Position numbers and translations under genes: made by a program
The notes under the pieces: generated by a model
Seen by the model: the letters and a program-made list of their open reading frames with translations, nothing else
What the model was told of the DNA's origin: nothing
Database searches by the model: none
NCBI GenBank assembly: GCA_964647545.1
Contig: CAZYHS010000001.1
Span: 62,001-126,000, forward strand
DNA length: 64,000 bases
Direction: 5' to 3'
Source: CAZYHS01 sp964647545
GTDB taxonomy: Bacteria > UBA10199 > GCA-002796325 > 1-14-0-20-49-13
Part shown: positions 16,749 to 25,398 of the stretch, in pieces
Numbering within the stretch: the first letter of the stretch is position 1
How the letters are laid out: each line of letters begins with the position of its first letter

Positions 16749-17488
16749 TGGATATATTGCTCGATTATTTTTCGTTCTCTCTCTTTTTGCTTTTCCTTTT
16801 CGATCTTTATTTTATTTTCAAGCGCGACTTTGTTCTGCGGATCAAGAGTCAGAAGTTGTTCCCATATGGCAAGGGCCTCGTCCATTTTTTTCTGTTCTGT
16901 GTAGGCCCGCCCGACCTCGGTCATTATGAGAAGCTTGATTTCAAGCGGAGTCCCCGGAGGGGGAGGTGTCGCCAGCGCTCGGTTGAAATATGCAACCGCC
17001 TTGTCGAGCTCTTTGTTCTTTCTGGCGATCTGTCCCAAAAAATAGAGCGCGACGAAGCTTTCACGGGTTTCGGCGGCGCGAGTCAGATAGGGAATTGCCT
17101 CTTGCACGCGCCCCATTAAAAAGTAAACACGCCCCATTGATTCGCCTAGGTTTTGAGTTAATTCGTGCTGAGGATAGCGGATTTCGAGGTCTTTTTGGGC
17201 TTTTTGATAGAAATTAAGGGCTTTTTGATAGTTTTTTTGAGATTCGTAATAGAGGCCGATTTTTGCTATTACAAGCCCGTCTTTGCACCCTCTGGCCAGC
17301 GCCCGTTGCAAAAAGAGCTCGGCTTGGCCGGAATTGCCGGCTTCATATGCCGAAAAACCTGTTTCGACGTACGAATCCCAAATAGGGTTTTTGTGGCCTT
17401 TGGATTGATATTCGTCCCAGTCGCCGGCATGTGCGGCTCCCGCGATTAGTAGCAGACCGGCCAGTAAGAGCGATTTTTTTAGCGTCAT
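16745..17488 (-). CDS. Periplasmic TPR protein
   Basis: The 247-residue protein has a signal peptide (LLLAGLLLIAGAAHA) and about five TPR units (for example AKIGLYYESQKNYQKALNFYQKAQ and EVGRAYTEQKKMDEALAIWEQLL). It ends in a long basic/acidic helix. It probably scaffolds periplasmic or outer-membrane complexes; the overlap with the barrel-protein gene suggests they act together. Confidence 0.8.
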   Translation of the reverse strand: MTLKKSLLLAGLLLIAGAAHAGDWDEYQSKGHKNPIWDSYVETGFSAYEAGNSGQAELFLQRALARGCKDGLVIAKIGLYYESQKNYQKALNFYQKAQKDLEIRYPQHELTQNLGESMGRVYFLMGRVQEAIPYLTRAAETRESFVALYFLGQIARKNKELDKAVAYFNRALATPPPPGTPLEIKLLIMTEVGRAYTEQKKMDEALAIWEQLLTLDPQNKVALENKIKIEKEKQKERERKIIEQYIQ

Positions 17489-17520
17489 AAAAACCCTTGC
17501 AAATTAAGCGTGGCCCGTGT

Positions 17521-17590
17521 TAGGGGTGCGCCGCCTTTCGTGAATGATCACGAGAGGCTTTTTCGGCTTTATAAAACGCACACCCCTTCT
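17521..17590 (+). promoter_or_regulatory. Structured leader, possible attenuator, upstream of rpsB
   Basis: GCCTTTCGTG (17533-17542) pairs with CACGAGAGGC (17549-17558), with one G-U, and is followed by TTTTT. An outer stem, AGGGGTGCG with CGCACACCCCT, encloses it. The element begins about 190 bp before the rpsB ATG, so it could be an attenuator in an r-protein leader. It could also end a transcript entering from upstream. Confidence 0.45.
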
Positions 17591-17713
17591 ACAAGAGTTC
17601 CTTTTGGTGCCGTTTTGATGAATTCGAAGCCCACTATAAACACGTAGGCCCGAATAATTCAAGCGGTTGATTGAAACTTTAAAGGGGTGGAGGCACCAAC
17701 CAAAGGAGAAAAC

Positions 17714-18649
17714 ATGCCGGAAATCTCAGTCAAAGACCTGCTCGAAGCAGGCTGCCACTTCGGTCACCAGACCTCAAGGTGGAACCCCAAAATGAAGCCG
17801 TACATCTTCGGTTCGAAGAGCGGCGTCCACATCATCAATCTCGACAAGACCCTTGAAGCGCTCAATTCGGCGTTCAAGTTTGTCGCAGACCGCGTCGCCC
17901 TCGGCGATTCGGTGATTTTTGTGGGTACAAAGCGTCAGGCAAGCGACATAATTCGCGAACATGCCGAACGCGTCGGAATGTATTATGTCAACCAGCGCTG
18001 GCTGGGAGGCATGCTGACAAACTTCCGCACAATCAAGGCCTCGATCGACAGACTTCAGTCGCTCTATCAGCGCCGTGATTCAGGCGAAATCGCCAAGCTC
18101 ACGAAGAAAGAAGGGCTGCTCATCGAACGTGAGATTGAAAAGCTCGAACATTCGCTCGGCGGTATCAAATCGATGACCAAGCTCCCCGGAGTTGTTTTTA
18201 TCATCGACCCCAAGACCGAAAAGATCGCGCTGCTTGAAGCTCAGAAGCTCAAAATTCCGATCGTCGCCACGACCGACACCAACTGTGACCCCGACAACAT
18301 CGATTTTGTCGTTCCGGCAAATGACGATGCTATCAAGTCGATCACACTTATCACCAGCTTCATCGCCAACGCATGCGAAGAGGGGCTGAAACGCCGCGAA
18401 GTCGCCATCCGTGAGGATGTCGAACGGGCCGCCAAAGATAAGAGCGAACCCGAACAGTCCGGCCGAGTAAGAGATAAAAAGATGGGCGGAAAAGCCAAAG
18501 CCTACGTTGCCGAACGCGCTCCAGACGGCGCCCGTCACGCAAGGAAAGGCGGCCCCAGAGCCCACGGATCACAGCGCGAAGGAATGCAGAACCAGAAGCC
18601 GGTTGAAACGGTTCCGGTGAAAGACGCTGCCCCGAAATCCAATTCATAA
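17714..18649 (+). CDS. rpsB: 30S ribosomal protein S2 with long basic tail
   Basis: S2 joins the small subunit and recruits S1. The start at 17714 (MPEISVKDLLEAGCHFGHQ) follows AAAGGAG at 17702-17708; an earlier in-frame ATG at 17687 is not S2-like. The conserved core has RWNPKMKPYIFG and NQRWLGGMLTNF. At 311 residues it is longer than the usual 230-260: the last 70 or so form a Lys/Arg/Gly-rich, probably disordered tail. It is the first gene of the tsf-pyrH-frr run. Confidence 0.97.
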   Translation: MPEISVKDLLEAGCHFGHQTSRWNPKMKPYIFGSKSGVHIINLDKTLEALNSAFKFVADRVALGDSVIFVGTKRQASDIIREHAERVGMYYVNQRWLGGMLTNFRTIKASIDRLQSLYQRRDSGEIAKLTKKEGLLIEREIEKLEHSLGGIKSMTKLPGVVFIIDPKTEKIALLEAQKLKIPIVATTDTNCDPDNIDFVVPANDDAIKSITLITSFIANACEEGLKRREVAIREDVERAAKDKSEPEQSGRVRDKKMGGKAKAYVAERAPDGARHARKGGPRAHGSQREGMQNQKPVETVPVKDAAPKSNS

Positions 18650-18676
18650 TTTTACAAAATTGAAAGGATCAATTCT

Positions 18677-19534
18677 ATGATTACGGCTGAAACAGTCAAA
18701 GAACTGCGCGATAGAACAGGCGCCGGTATGATGGATTGTAAGCGCGCCCTTAGCGACGCAGCTGGAGATATGGAGAAGGCCATCGACGCTCTTCGCAAGT
18801 CGGGGTTGGTGAAGGCCGCTAAAAAGGCGAGCCGCGCCGCGGCCGAAGGGCTTCTCGGCAATATTGAAACCAACGACCACTCGATACTTGTCGATGTGAC
18901 GTGCGAAACCGATTTCGTCTGCAAGACCGACGATTTCAGAAATTTCGTTAAAAAGATAACCGACCACGTCGCGGCCGCGAAACCGGCCGACATGGACGCT
19001 TTGCTCGCCAGCAATTTTGAAGGCAAGACCGTTCAAGATACTTTGACGGAGCTCGTTGCCAAGATCGGCGAAAACATCGGCATCCGCCGTTTTGTCATTA
19101 AGAACACGCAGGGGATAAAGGCGGCAACCTACATCCACGCCGGTTCGAAAATCGGCGTTATCGTCACCTTCGACGATCCGAACAATAAGCTGACCAACGA
19201 AGTTGCCCGCGACGTCGCTATGCACGTTGCTGCAATGAATCCGGTCGCAATTCGCAAGAGCGACGTTCCTGCCGACGTCATCGAACGTGAAAAAGAAGTT
19301 TTCATTGGACAGATGGCCAACGAGAAGAAACCGCCCGAAGTTATGGCTAAGATCATCGAAGGTAAGATCAATAAATATCTTGCCGACATCTGCCTTGAAG
19401 ACCAGATCTTTGTTCGCGACACCACAGGTAAACTTACGGTCGCATCGATGCTTAAGGCCCTTGACGGCTCCATTAAAATCAGGGAGATTGTCAGATATCA
19501 GGTTGGCGAAGGCATCGAAAAAAAGAAAGACTGA
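18677..19534 (+). CDS. tsf: Elongation factor Ts
   Basis: EF-Ts exchanges GDP for GTP on EF-Tu. The 285-residue product has the N-terminal UBA-like KELRDRTGAGMMDCKRAL, and the dimer-core motifs DVTCETDFVCK and AMHVAAMNPVAI. Length is normal. It lies 27 bp after rpsB, the usual order. Confidence 0.98.
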   Translation: MITAETVKELRDRTGAGMMDCKRALSDAAGDMEKAIDALRKSGLVKAAKKASRAAAEGLLGNIETNDHSILVDVTCETDFVCKTDDFRNFVKKITDHVAAAKPADMDALLASNFEGKTVQDTLTELVAKIGENIGIRRFVIKNTQGIKAATYIHAGSKIGVIVTFDDPNNKLTNEVARDVAMHVAAMNPVAIRKSDVPADVIEREKEVFIGQMANEKKPPEVMAKIIEGKINKYLADICLEDQIFVRDTTGKLTVASMLKALDGSIKIREIVRYQVGEGIEKKKD

Positions 19535-19570
19535 TTTTTTGCATTGAACGATCCCCCAAGGGAGTGAACT

Positions 19571-20275
19571 GTGAAATACAAACGTATTCTTCTTAAACTG
19601 TCGGGCGAGGCAATGATGGGAGCATCCGGTTTCGGAATAGACACCGATGTCATCAGGCGCCTTGCCTCCGAGATTAAGGACGTTCACTCTCTTGGGATCG
19701 AGATCGCTATCGTTATCGGCGGTGGGAATATTTTTCGCGGTTTGAGCGATTCGGCAAAAGATATGGACCGCTCGACCGCCGATTACATGGGGATGCTCGC
19801 TACGATGATCAACAGTCTGGCGCTGCAGGACGGCCTTGAAAAAGAGGGTGTTAAGACACGCGTCATGAGCGCCCTCGAAATGCACAACGTTGCCGAACCC
19901 TACATTCGCCGAAGAGCCGTGCGCCACATGGAAAAATCGCGCATCGTTATTTTCGCCGGCGGAACGGGCAACCCTTATTTTTCGACCGACACGGCGGCCA
20001 GTTTGCGCGCGATGGAGATCGGCGCCGACGTCATTCTTAAGGGGACAAAAGTTGACGGCGTTTACGACAGCGATCCAAAGAAAAATAAAGCCGCGGTCCG
20101 TTTTGAGGAGTTGACCTACATCGACTGCTTAAAACGCGGATTAAAAGTGATGGACGCCACCGCGATATCGATGTGCATGGATAATAAAATGCCTATCGTC
20201 GTTTTCGATCTTTTTAACCGCGGCAATCTTAAAAAAGTTGTCTTGGGCGAAAAGGTCGGAACTCTTGTCTATTAA
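19571..20275 (+). CDS. pyrH: UMP kinase
   Basis: PyrH phosphorylates UMP to UDP in pyrimidine synthesis. The 234-residue protein has the amino-acid-kinase fold with KLSGEAMMG, IGGGNIFRG, FAGGTGNPYFSTDTAA and KVDGVYDSDPKK. It starts with GTG at 19571, following GGGAG. It follows tsf by 36 bp. Confidence 0.98.
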   Translation: MKYKRILLKLSGEAMMGASGFGIDTDVIRRLASEIKDVHSLGIEIAIVIGGGNIFRGLSDSAKDMDRSTADYMGMLATMINSLALQDGLEKEGVKTRVMSALEMHNVAEPYIRRRAVRHMEKSRIVIFAGGTGNPYFSTDTAASLRAMEIGADVILKGTKVDGVYDSDPKKNKAAVRFEELTYIDCLKRGLKVMDATAISMCMDNKMPIVVFDLFNRGNLKKVVLGEKVGTLVY

Positions 20276-20289
20276 TTTACGGGGGACAT

Positions 20290-20847
20290 ATGGTCAGCAA
20301 TAGCCTAACCGACTCAAAGACCAAAATGAACAAAGCTCTGGAGGTCCTCAAAACCGAGTTCCTCAAGATGCGAACGGGGCGCGCTACGCCGTCTATTCTC
20401 GACGATATCCGCGTCGAGTATTACGGACAGATGGTGCCGCTCAATCAGGTGTCGAACATTTCGGTGCCCGATGCTCGGCTAATTACGATTCAGCCGTGGG
20501 AAGCCGCGATGGTCTCGGTTATTGAAAAAGCCATCCTGAAATCGGGACTGGGTCTTAATCCGGCGCACGACGGCAAGTTGATACGCCTGCCCATTCCACC
20601 GCTGAACGAAGAGCGCCGTAAAGAACTTGTGAAATACGCAAAGAAGCTTGGCGAAGACGCTAAAGTGGCCGTGCGTAACATAAGACGCGACGCCAATGAA
20701 GGTTTCAAAAAACTCGAAAAGTCTGAGCATGTTTCCGAAGACGATCTGAAAAAGGGCGAAAAAGAGATCCAGAAGATGACCGACGATACGATCAAGCATA
20801 TCGACGACCTTGTGGCATCCAAAGAAAAAGAGATCATGACGATCTAG
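20290..20847 (+). CDS. frr: Ribosome recycling factor
   Basis: RRF splits post-termination ribosomes together with EF-G. At exactly 185 residues it has the standard length. The family motifs MRTGRATPSILD, QVSNISVPDAR and the terminal-helix AKVAVRNIRRDAN are present. GGGGGAC precedes the ATG, and pyrH ends 14 bp upstream. Confidence 0.98.
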   Translation: MVSNSLTDSKTKMNKALEVLKTEFLKMRTGRATPSILDDIRVEYYGQMVPLNQVSNISVPDARLITIQPWEAAMVSVIEKAILKSGLGLNPAHDGKLIRLPIPPLNEERRKELVKYAKKLGEDAKVAVRNIRRDANEGFKKLEKSEHVSEDDLKKGEKEIQKMTDDTIKHIDDLVASKEKEIMTI

Positions 20848-20852
20848 TTTTC

Positions 20853-21386
20853 ATGAACGCCATCCCAAGACATATCGCCATTATTATGGACGGGAACGGC
20901 CGATGGGCCGAATCCCGCGGGCTTTTGCGCGTTGAAGGCCATCGCAAGGGCATCGAGACCGTTGAACTTATTACCGAAGTTTGCAAAGATTTCGGCGTCG
21001 AGTTTCTCACGCTCTATGCTTTCTCGGATGAAAACTGGGAGAGGCCGCGCGAAGAGGTTTCGGCCCTTATGGGGCTGCTTGGGCAGTTTCTAAAGGCGAA
21101 ACGGGAAAAGCTCGTCCGCGAAAAAATAAGGTTCATTACTATCGGCGAAACCGAAAGNNNNNNNNNNNNNNNNNNNNNNNNNNNNNNNNNNNNNNNNNNN
21201 NNNNNNNNNNNNNNNNNNNNNNNNNNNNNNNNNNNNNNNNNNNNNNNNNNNNNNNNNTGCGCCTACACAGAATTTTATTTCACCGAAAAATCGTGGCCCG
21301 ATTTCGGCCGCGACGATCTTAAGGTGGCGATCGATGACTATCGCCGCCGCGAAAGGCGCTTTGGCAAGACCAGCGCCCAGCTTTAA
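20853..21386 (+). CDS. uppS: Isoprenyl (undecaprenyl) diphosphate synthase, broken by a gap
   Basis: UppS makes the undecaprenyl carrier lipid for cell-wall synthesis. The N-terminal part (HIAIIMDGNGRWAE with the catalytic Asp, then FLTLYAFSDENWERP) and the C-terminal part (YTEFYFTEKSWPDF, then RRRERRFGK) are typical. The middle is lost to 100 N at 21158-21257. By family alignment about 95 residues should be missing, so the true gap is near 285 bp and not 100; the conserved RTSGE segment lies in it. The frame running through the N is chance. It follows frr by 5 bp and precedes cdsA. Confidence 0.93.
   Translation: MNAIPRHIAIIMDGNGRWAESRGLLRVEGHRKGIETVELITEVCKDFGVEFLTLYAFSDENWERPREEVSALMGLLGQFLKAKREKLVREKIRFITIGETEXXXXXXXXXXXXXXXXXXXXXXXXXXXXXXXXXXCAYTEFYFTEKSWPDFGRDDLKVAIDDYRRRERRFGKTSAQL
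21158..21257. other. Assembly gap (100 N) inside uppS
   Basis: The run of exactly 100 N is a placeholder. Unlike the other gap, its flanks share no sequence, and UppS homology says real sequence is missing. Confidence 0.9.
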
Positions 21387-21395
21387 GGGGGAACA

Positions 21396-22196
21396 ATGCT
21401 TAAAAAAGTGATTTCGGCGGTCGTTATGGCCGCTGTCGTTGCGGTTCTGATCGCCTTTGCTCCGTCGGCTATTTTGAAAATAGTCGTCCTTGCCGTTATA
21501 GCCGGCGGCCTCCACGAGTTCGTCAGGCTTGTCATGCCGGCCGATGTCGTCTATCGCTCGACCGCCTTCTTTTTCGGTCTTGCCGCAGCCGCGGCTCTTC
21601 TTTTGTCTTCGTCCTACGCATTGTTTTTCGGCGTGCTGATAGCCGGTCTTTTTACATCGACTCTCATTTATATGAGGCACTCGACAACTCTTGAGGGGGT
21701 TACTTCGAGGATAGCTCTCACTTTGTTCGCCGCGATTTACATCGGGGCGACGATTCCGTTCATCGGAAAAATGGCCAACATTTTGCACGGGCGCGCCTTG
21801 ATATTTATGGCCATCGGCGGCGCCGCCATGAGCGATACGTTCGCTATGTTCGCAGGCAAAGCGTTTGGAAGAACGAAGTTCGCACCTTTGACCAGTCCCA
21901 ATAAAACGTGGGAGGGGTTTATTTGCGGAATTATCGGCAGCGTGGGAGCGATATTTTTCGTAAGGTGGGTGGCGTGGCAGGATTTGCCTTTTCACCAAGC
22001 GGTGTTGCTTGGAATTTTCATCGGCATAATCGGCCCGCTTGGCGATCTTATCGAATCTCTTATAAAACGTGATTTTCATGTAAAAGATTCGGGGAGTCTC
22101 ATCCCCGGACATGGCGGACTGCTCGACAGGCTTGACGCCTTGACCTTTGTGTCGCCCTTCGTTTACTGGTACGCGGTTAACTTTCTATCAAAATAG
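21396..22196 (+). CDS. cdsA: Phosphatidate cytidylyltransferase
   Basis: CdsA makes CDP-diacylglycerol from phosphatidic acid and CTP, the branch point of phospholipid synthesis. The 266-residue protein has about eight membrane segments. The C-terminal family signature is present: IKRDFHVKDSGSLIPGHGG followed by LDRLD, together with SDTFAMFAGKAFGR. It sits between uppS and dxr, the usual order. Confidence 0.97.
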   Translation: MLKKVISAVVMAAVVAVLIAFAPSAILKIVVLAVIAGGLHEFVRLVMPADVVYRSTAFFFGLAAAAALLLSSSYALFFGVLIAGLFTSTLIYMRHSTTLEGVTSRIALTLFAAIYIGATIPFIGKMANILHGRALIFMAIGGAAMSDTFAMFAGKAFGRTKFAPLTSPNKTWEGFICGIIGSVGAIFFVRWVAWQDLPFHQAVLLGIFIGIIGPLGDLIESLIKRDFHVKDSGSLIPGHGGLLDRLDALTFVSPFVYWYAVNFLSK

Positions 22197-22202
22197 CATC
22201 TT

Positions 22203-23345
22203 ATGAAAAGGATATCAATTTTAGGCTCGACAGGTTCTATTGGCAAAAGCACGATAGACGTCGTTTTGCGCAATCCCGAAAAGTTTGAGGTGGTAGCTCT
22301 TGCCGAAGGTCACGATGTCGGGCTGCTTTACGAACAGATCAAATCGTGTCGCCCAAAGCTCGTTTCGGTTCGCGACGAAATTAGCGTCGAAAAGCTGAAA
22401 GCGCTCGGCAAAATAGATTGCAAAGTTGTTTACGGAATTGAAGGGGCATGTGAGGTCGCATCTTGTGCCGACGCCGACCTTGTCGTTTCGGCGATGGTGG
22501 GAGCGATAGGTCTTAAGCCGACTTGCGAGGCGATCAAGGCCGGAAAGAACGTCGCTCTCGCAAATAAAGAGACGCTGGTCGCCGCCGGCCCCGTGGTCAC
22601 CTCTCTTGCGAAGAAACACAACGTAAAGATGATTCCCATCGACAGCGAACATTCGGCACTTTTTCAGTCGATCGTGGGGCATAACAAAGGCGAAATATCG
22701 CGCCTTATTCTCACGGCGTCCGGCGGGCCTTTTCGCGGATTCGACTCCTCAAGACTTGAAAAGGTCACGTTGCAGGATGCTCTTAAACATCCGAACTGGT
22801 CGATGGGGGCGAAGATAACTATCGACTCCGCCTCAATGATGAACAAAGGGCTTGAGGTCATCGAGGCAAGATGGCTTTTTGACGTGCCGGTCTCAAAGAT
22901 AGACGTTGTGATTCATCCTCAAAGCGTTATCCACTCGATGGTCGAATATATAGACGGCGCAGTTGTGGCGCAGCTTGCAAATCCCGATATGCGAGGGCCA
23001 ATCGCCTATGCGCTGGCTTATCCCGAACGCGTTCCGTCGGGAATCGAGCCGCTCGATCTGGCAAAAATTTCGAAGCTGACCTTTGAAGCTCCCGACCGCG
23101 AAACTTTCAGATGTTTAAAACTTGCTTTTGAGGCGGCCGAAGTCGCGGAAAGTATGCCGTGTGTTCTTAACGCTGCCAACGAAGTCGCAGTCGCCGCATT
23201 TTTAGAAAATAAGATCGGATTCTTGGACATTCCAAGAGTCGTTGAAAAGGTAATGAACGCCCACCGAGTTGAGCATCTTGAAACGCTTGAACAGGTGTTC
23301 ACGCTGGATGCGTGGGCCAGAAGAGAGGCGCAAAGGGGACTATGA
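22203..23345 (+). CDS. dxr: 1-deoxy-D-xylulose 5-phosphate reductoisomerase
   Basis: Dxr is the second enzyme of the MEP pathway, making MEP for isoprenoids; uppS nearby uses the product. The 380-residue protein has the NADPH motif GSTGSIGKST at 8-17, ANKETLVAAG, the metal-site IPIDSEHSA, and the flexible-loop HPNWSMG and SASMMNKGLEVIEA. It overlaps rseP by 4 bp. Confidence 0.98.
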   Translation: MKRISILGSTGSIGKSTIDVVLRNPEKFEVVALAEGHDVGLLYEQIKSCRPKLVSVRDEISVEKLKALGKIDCKVVYGIEGACEVASCADADLVVSAMVGAIGLKPTCEAIKAGKNVALANKETLVAAGPVVTSLAKKHNVKMIPIDSEHSALFQSIVGHNKGEISRLILTASGGPFRGFDSSRLEKVTLQDALKHPNWSMGAKITIDSASMMNKGLEVIEARWLFDVPVSKIDVVIHPQSVIHSMVEYIDGAVVAQLANPDMRGPIAYALAYPERVPSGIEPLDLAKISKLTFEAPDRETFRCLKLAFEAAEVAESMPCVLNAANEVAVAAFLENKIGFLDIPRVVEKVMNAHRVEHLETLEQVFTLDAWARREAQRGL

Positions 23346-24694
23346 GCTTAATCTATTTTATTATAGCTATCGGCATTTTGATTTTGATCCATGAACTTGG
23401 GCATTTCATAATGGCCCGCCGCGGAGGGATCAGGGTCGAAAAATTTTCGATCGGATTCGGGCCTACGCTATTGAAATTCAAGCGAGGCGAGACCGAATAT
23501 AGGCTGGCTCCGATACCTATCGGTGGCTATGTAAAAATGACCGGCGAAGAGCCCGACGAAGATGGCGCTCTTCTTGACGAAAAATCGTTTGCGCGAAAGA
23601 GCGTTTGGACGCGCATTAAGGTCGTTGCCGCAGGGCCGATCATGAACCTTGTGCTGGCGCTGGTTCTTTTGCCGATCGTTTTCATGATAGGTCGGATGGA
23701 ACCGTCCTACCTTGGCGAGCCTCCCGTGGTGATGGGCGTGAAAGCCAATTCCCCCGCTCAGGCGGCCGGACTTGAAAAGGGGGACGCCATTGTTTCAATT
23801 GACGGCTCGACCGTTGCGAGTTGGGACGATTTCATGAAAACCGTTATCCTCTCCGGCGGAAAGCCCATGAAATTTGCGTTCAAAAGAGACGGCTCTGTCA
23901 GGGAGGTGGAAATATCCACTGCAGGCTTGCCTGATATCGGCAGCCGTTTTACAGGAATTGAGCCGATGTTCTTTCTTGGAAACGAGGCGGTCATTGACAA
24001 GGTCTCCGGCGGAGGCGCTGCTTACGAGGCCGGCATAAAGTCGGGAGACAGAGTGTTGGCGGTGAACGGAACTTTGGTCACAACATGGACCGAAATGAGC
24101 GACGCCGTTCAGTCTCTCGGCGGTCAGAAATTGTCCATGACCATCGACAGAGATGGCGAGAAGTTTGAGATCGAACTTACGCCGAAGCTCGACCGTGAGA
24201 GCGGTCGTTATTTGATCGGCGTGGTAAAAGGGATGAAACCCTCAGACGTTCCAATGACGAAGCATAAGTATTCTCTTATCCCCGCCATCAAGAAGGGGGT
24301 TGACGAGTTTGGCTCGCTTGTGGGGTTGACCGGCACGGTCTTAAAAAAGCTGGTTACCTTGCAGCTTTCGTATAAATCGCTTGGCGGTCCCATTCAAATC
24401 GCGCAAGCGAGCGCTTCGGCTGCCAAGTACGGCGCGGCGGAGTTCATATATTTTCTGGCTTTTCTAAGCATTCAGCTCGGCATTTTGAATCTTCTGCCGA
24501 TACCTGTTTTAGACGGCGGCCACATAGTATTTTTCGGGATCGAAGCTGTTTTCCGCAAACCCTTGCCCGTTAAGGTACGCGCGGTGGCGCAGTACATAGG
24601 TCTTGGGGTGATCCTTACGCTTCTTTTCTTTGTGACGATGAACGATCTTGAGAATGTTTGGGGTATCAAACGTCTTTTGGGGAAATGGTTCTGA
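23342..24694 (+). CDS. rseP: Intramembrane zinc metalloprotease RseP (site-2 protease)
   Basis: RseP cuts anti-sigma factors and remnant signal peptides in the membrane. The start at 23342 overlaps the dxr stop (ATGA) and gives 450 residues. The active-site HELGH is at 17-21 in the first membrane helix, and the third zinc ligand is in LPIPVLDGGH. Two PDZ domains lie between (about 125-200 and 210-295). An earlier ATG at 23312 lies inside dxr and is unlikely. Confidence 0.96.
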   Translation: MSLIYFIIAIGILILIHELGHFIMARRGGIRVEKFSIGFGPTLLKFKRGETEYRLAPIPIGGYVKMTGEEPDEDGALLDEKSFARKSVWTRIKVVAAGPIMNLVLALVLLPIVFMIGRMEPSYLGEPPVVMGVKANSPAQAAGLEKGDAIVSIDGSTVASWDDFMKTVILSGGKPMKFAFKRDGSVREVEISTAGLPDIGSRFTGIEPMFFLGNEAVIDKVSGGGAAYEAGIKSGDRVLAVNGTLVTTWTEMSDAVQSLGGQKLSMTIDRDGEKFEIELTPKLDRESGRYLIGVVKGMKPSDVPMTKHKYSLIPAIKKGVDEFGSLVGLTGTVLKKLVTLQLSYKSLGGPIQIAQASASAAKYGAAEFIYFLAFLSIQLGILNLLPIPVLDGGHIVFFGIEAVFRKPLPVKVRAVAQYIGLGVILTLLFFVTMNDLENVWGIKRLLGKWF

Positions 24695-25398
24695 TGAATA
24701 CTTTGGGAATAGATACGACCAGCAGGGTGTCGTCTGTCGCAGTGTCGCGTGACGGCCGGATAGTTTGCTTCGATCTTCTCGGAGACGCGACGCAAAATCA
24801 CGCTGAGACTATTTTGCTGCTGGTTCAAAAATGTCTTAACAGGGCCGCTTTGACGCTTGCCGATATCGACGCTTTTTCGGCGGCGATCGGCCCCGGTTCG
24901 TTTACGGGGCTCCGCATAGCGCTCGCCACGGCAAAGGGGCTGGCAATGGCGGGCGGTAAGCCGCTTGCCGATGTTTCATCGCTATTGGCGATGGCTTTTA
25001 GCTACGTTCATCAGAACGGCCCCGCGTCGGACGTCGTTATCGCCCCGTGCATCGACGCAAGAAAAGACGAAATTTACGGAGCTGCATATCTTCTTCTGGC
25101 GGACGGTTCGCTTAAAGAGCTCTTGGCGGAAGGAATTTTTTCTCCGGCAGATTTTGCGTCAAGGCTGGCTGAAACGGAAAAGCATACAACCCTTATAGGA
25201 AGCGGGGCTCTTCGTTACGCCGAAATTCTGGAATCTAAAGAAAGAGGTCGCATTGTTTACACGGTTCCGGTCCCCTCTGCGATCGGCGTTGCGATGCTCG
25301 GAGCGGAAAAGATCGCTAAAAATAACGTGCAGCCGATATCTGTTTTGATCCCAAATTATCTCCGCAAGGCCGACGCGGAAATTAAGAAAAATATTTAG
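24694..25398 (+). CDS. tsaB: tRNA t6A modification protein TsaB
   Basis: TsaB (YeaZ) supports TsaD in adding threonylcarbamoyl to adenosine 37 of tRNAs. The 234-residue product has the ASKHA-type NTLGIDTTSRVSSVAV start and GPGSFTGLRIALATAKGLA. The ATG at 24694 overlaps the rseP stop by one base. It is the last gene of the rpsB run and is convergent with glgA, with a 4-bp overlap of the ends. Confidence 0.93.
   Translation: MNTLGIDTTSRVSSVAVSRDGRIVCFDLLGDATQNHAETILLLVQKCLNRAALTLADIDAFSAAIGPGSFTGLRIALATAKGLAMAGGKPLADVSSLLAMAFSYVHQNGPASDVVIAPCIDARKDEIYGAAYLLLADGSLKELLAEGIFSPADFASRLAETEKHTTLIGSGALRYAEILESKERGRIVYTVPVPSAIGVAMLGAEKIAKNNVQPISVLIPNYLRKADAEIKKNI

Noticed and set aside
18644..19927. 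427-codon open frame on the minus strand opposite tsf and pyrH
   Set aside because: It crosses two conserved genes and shows no family motif.
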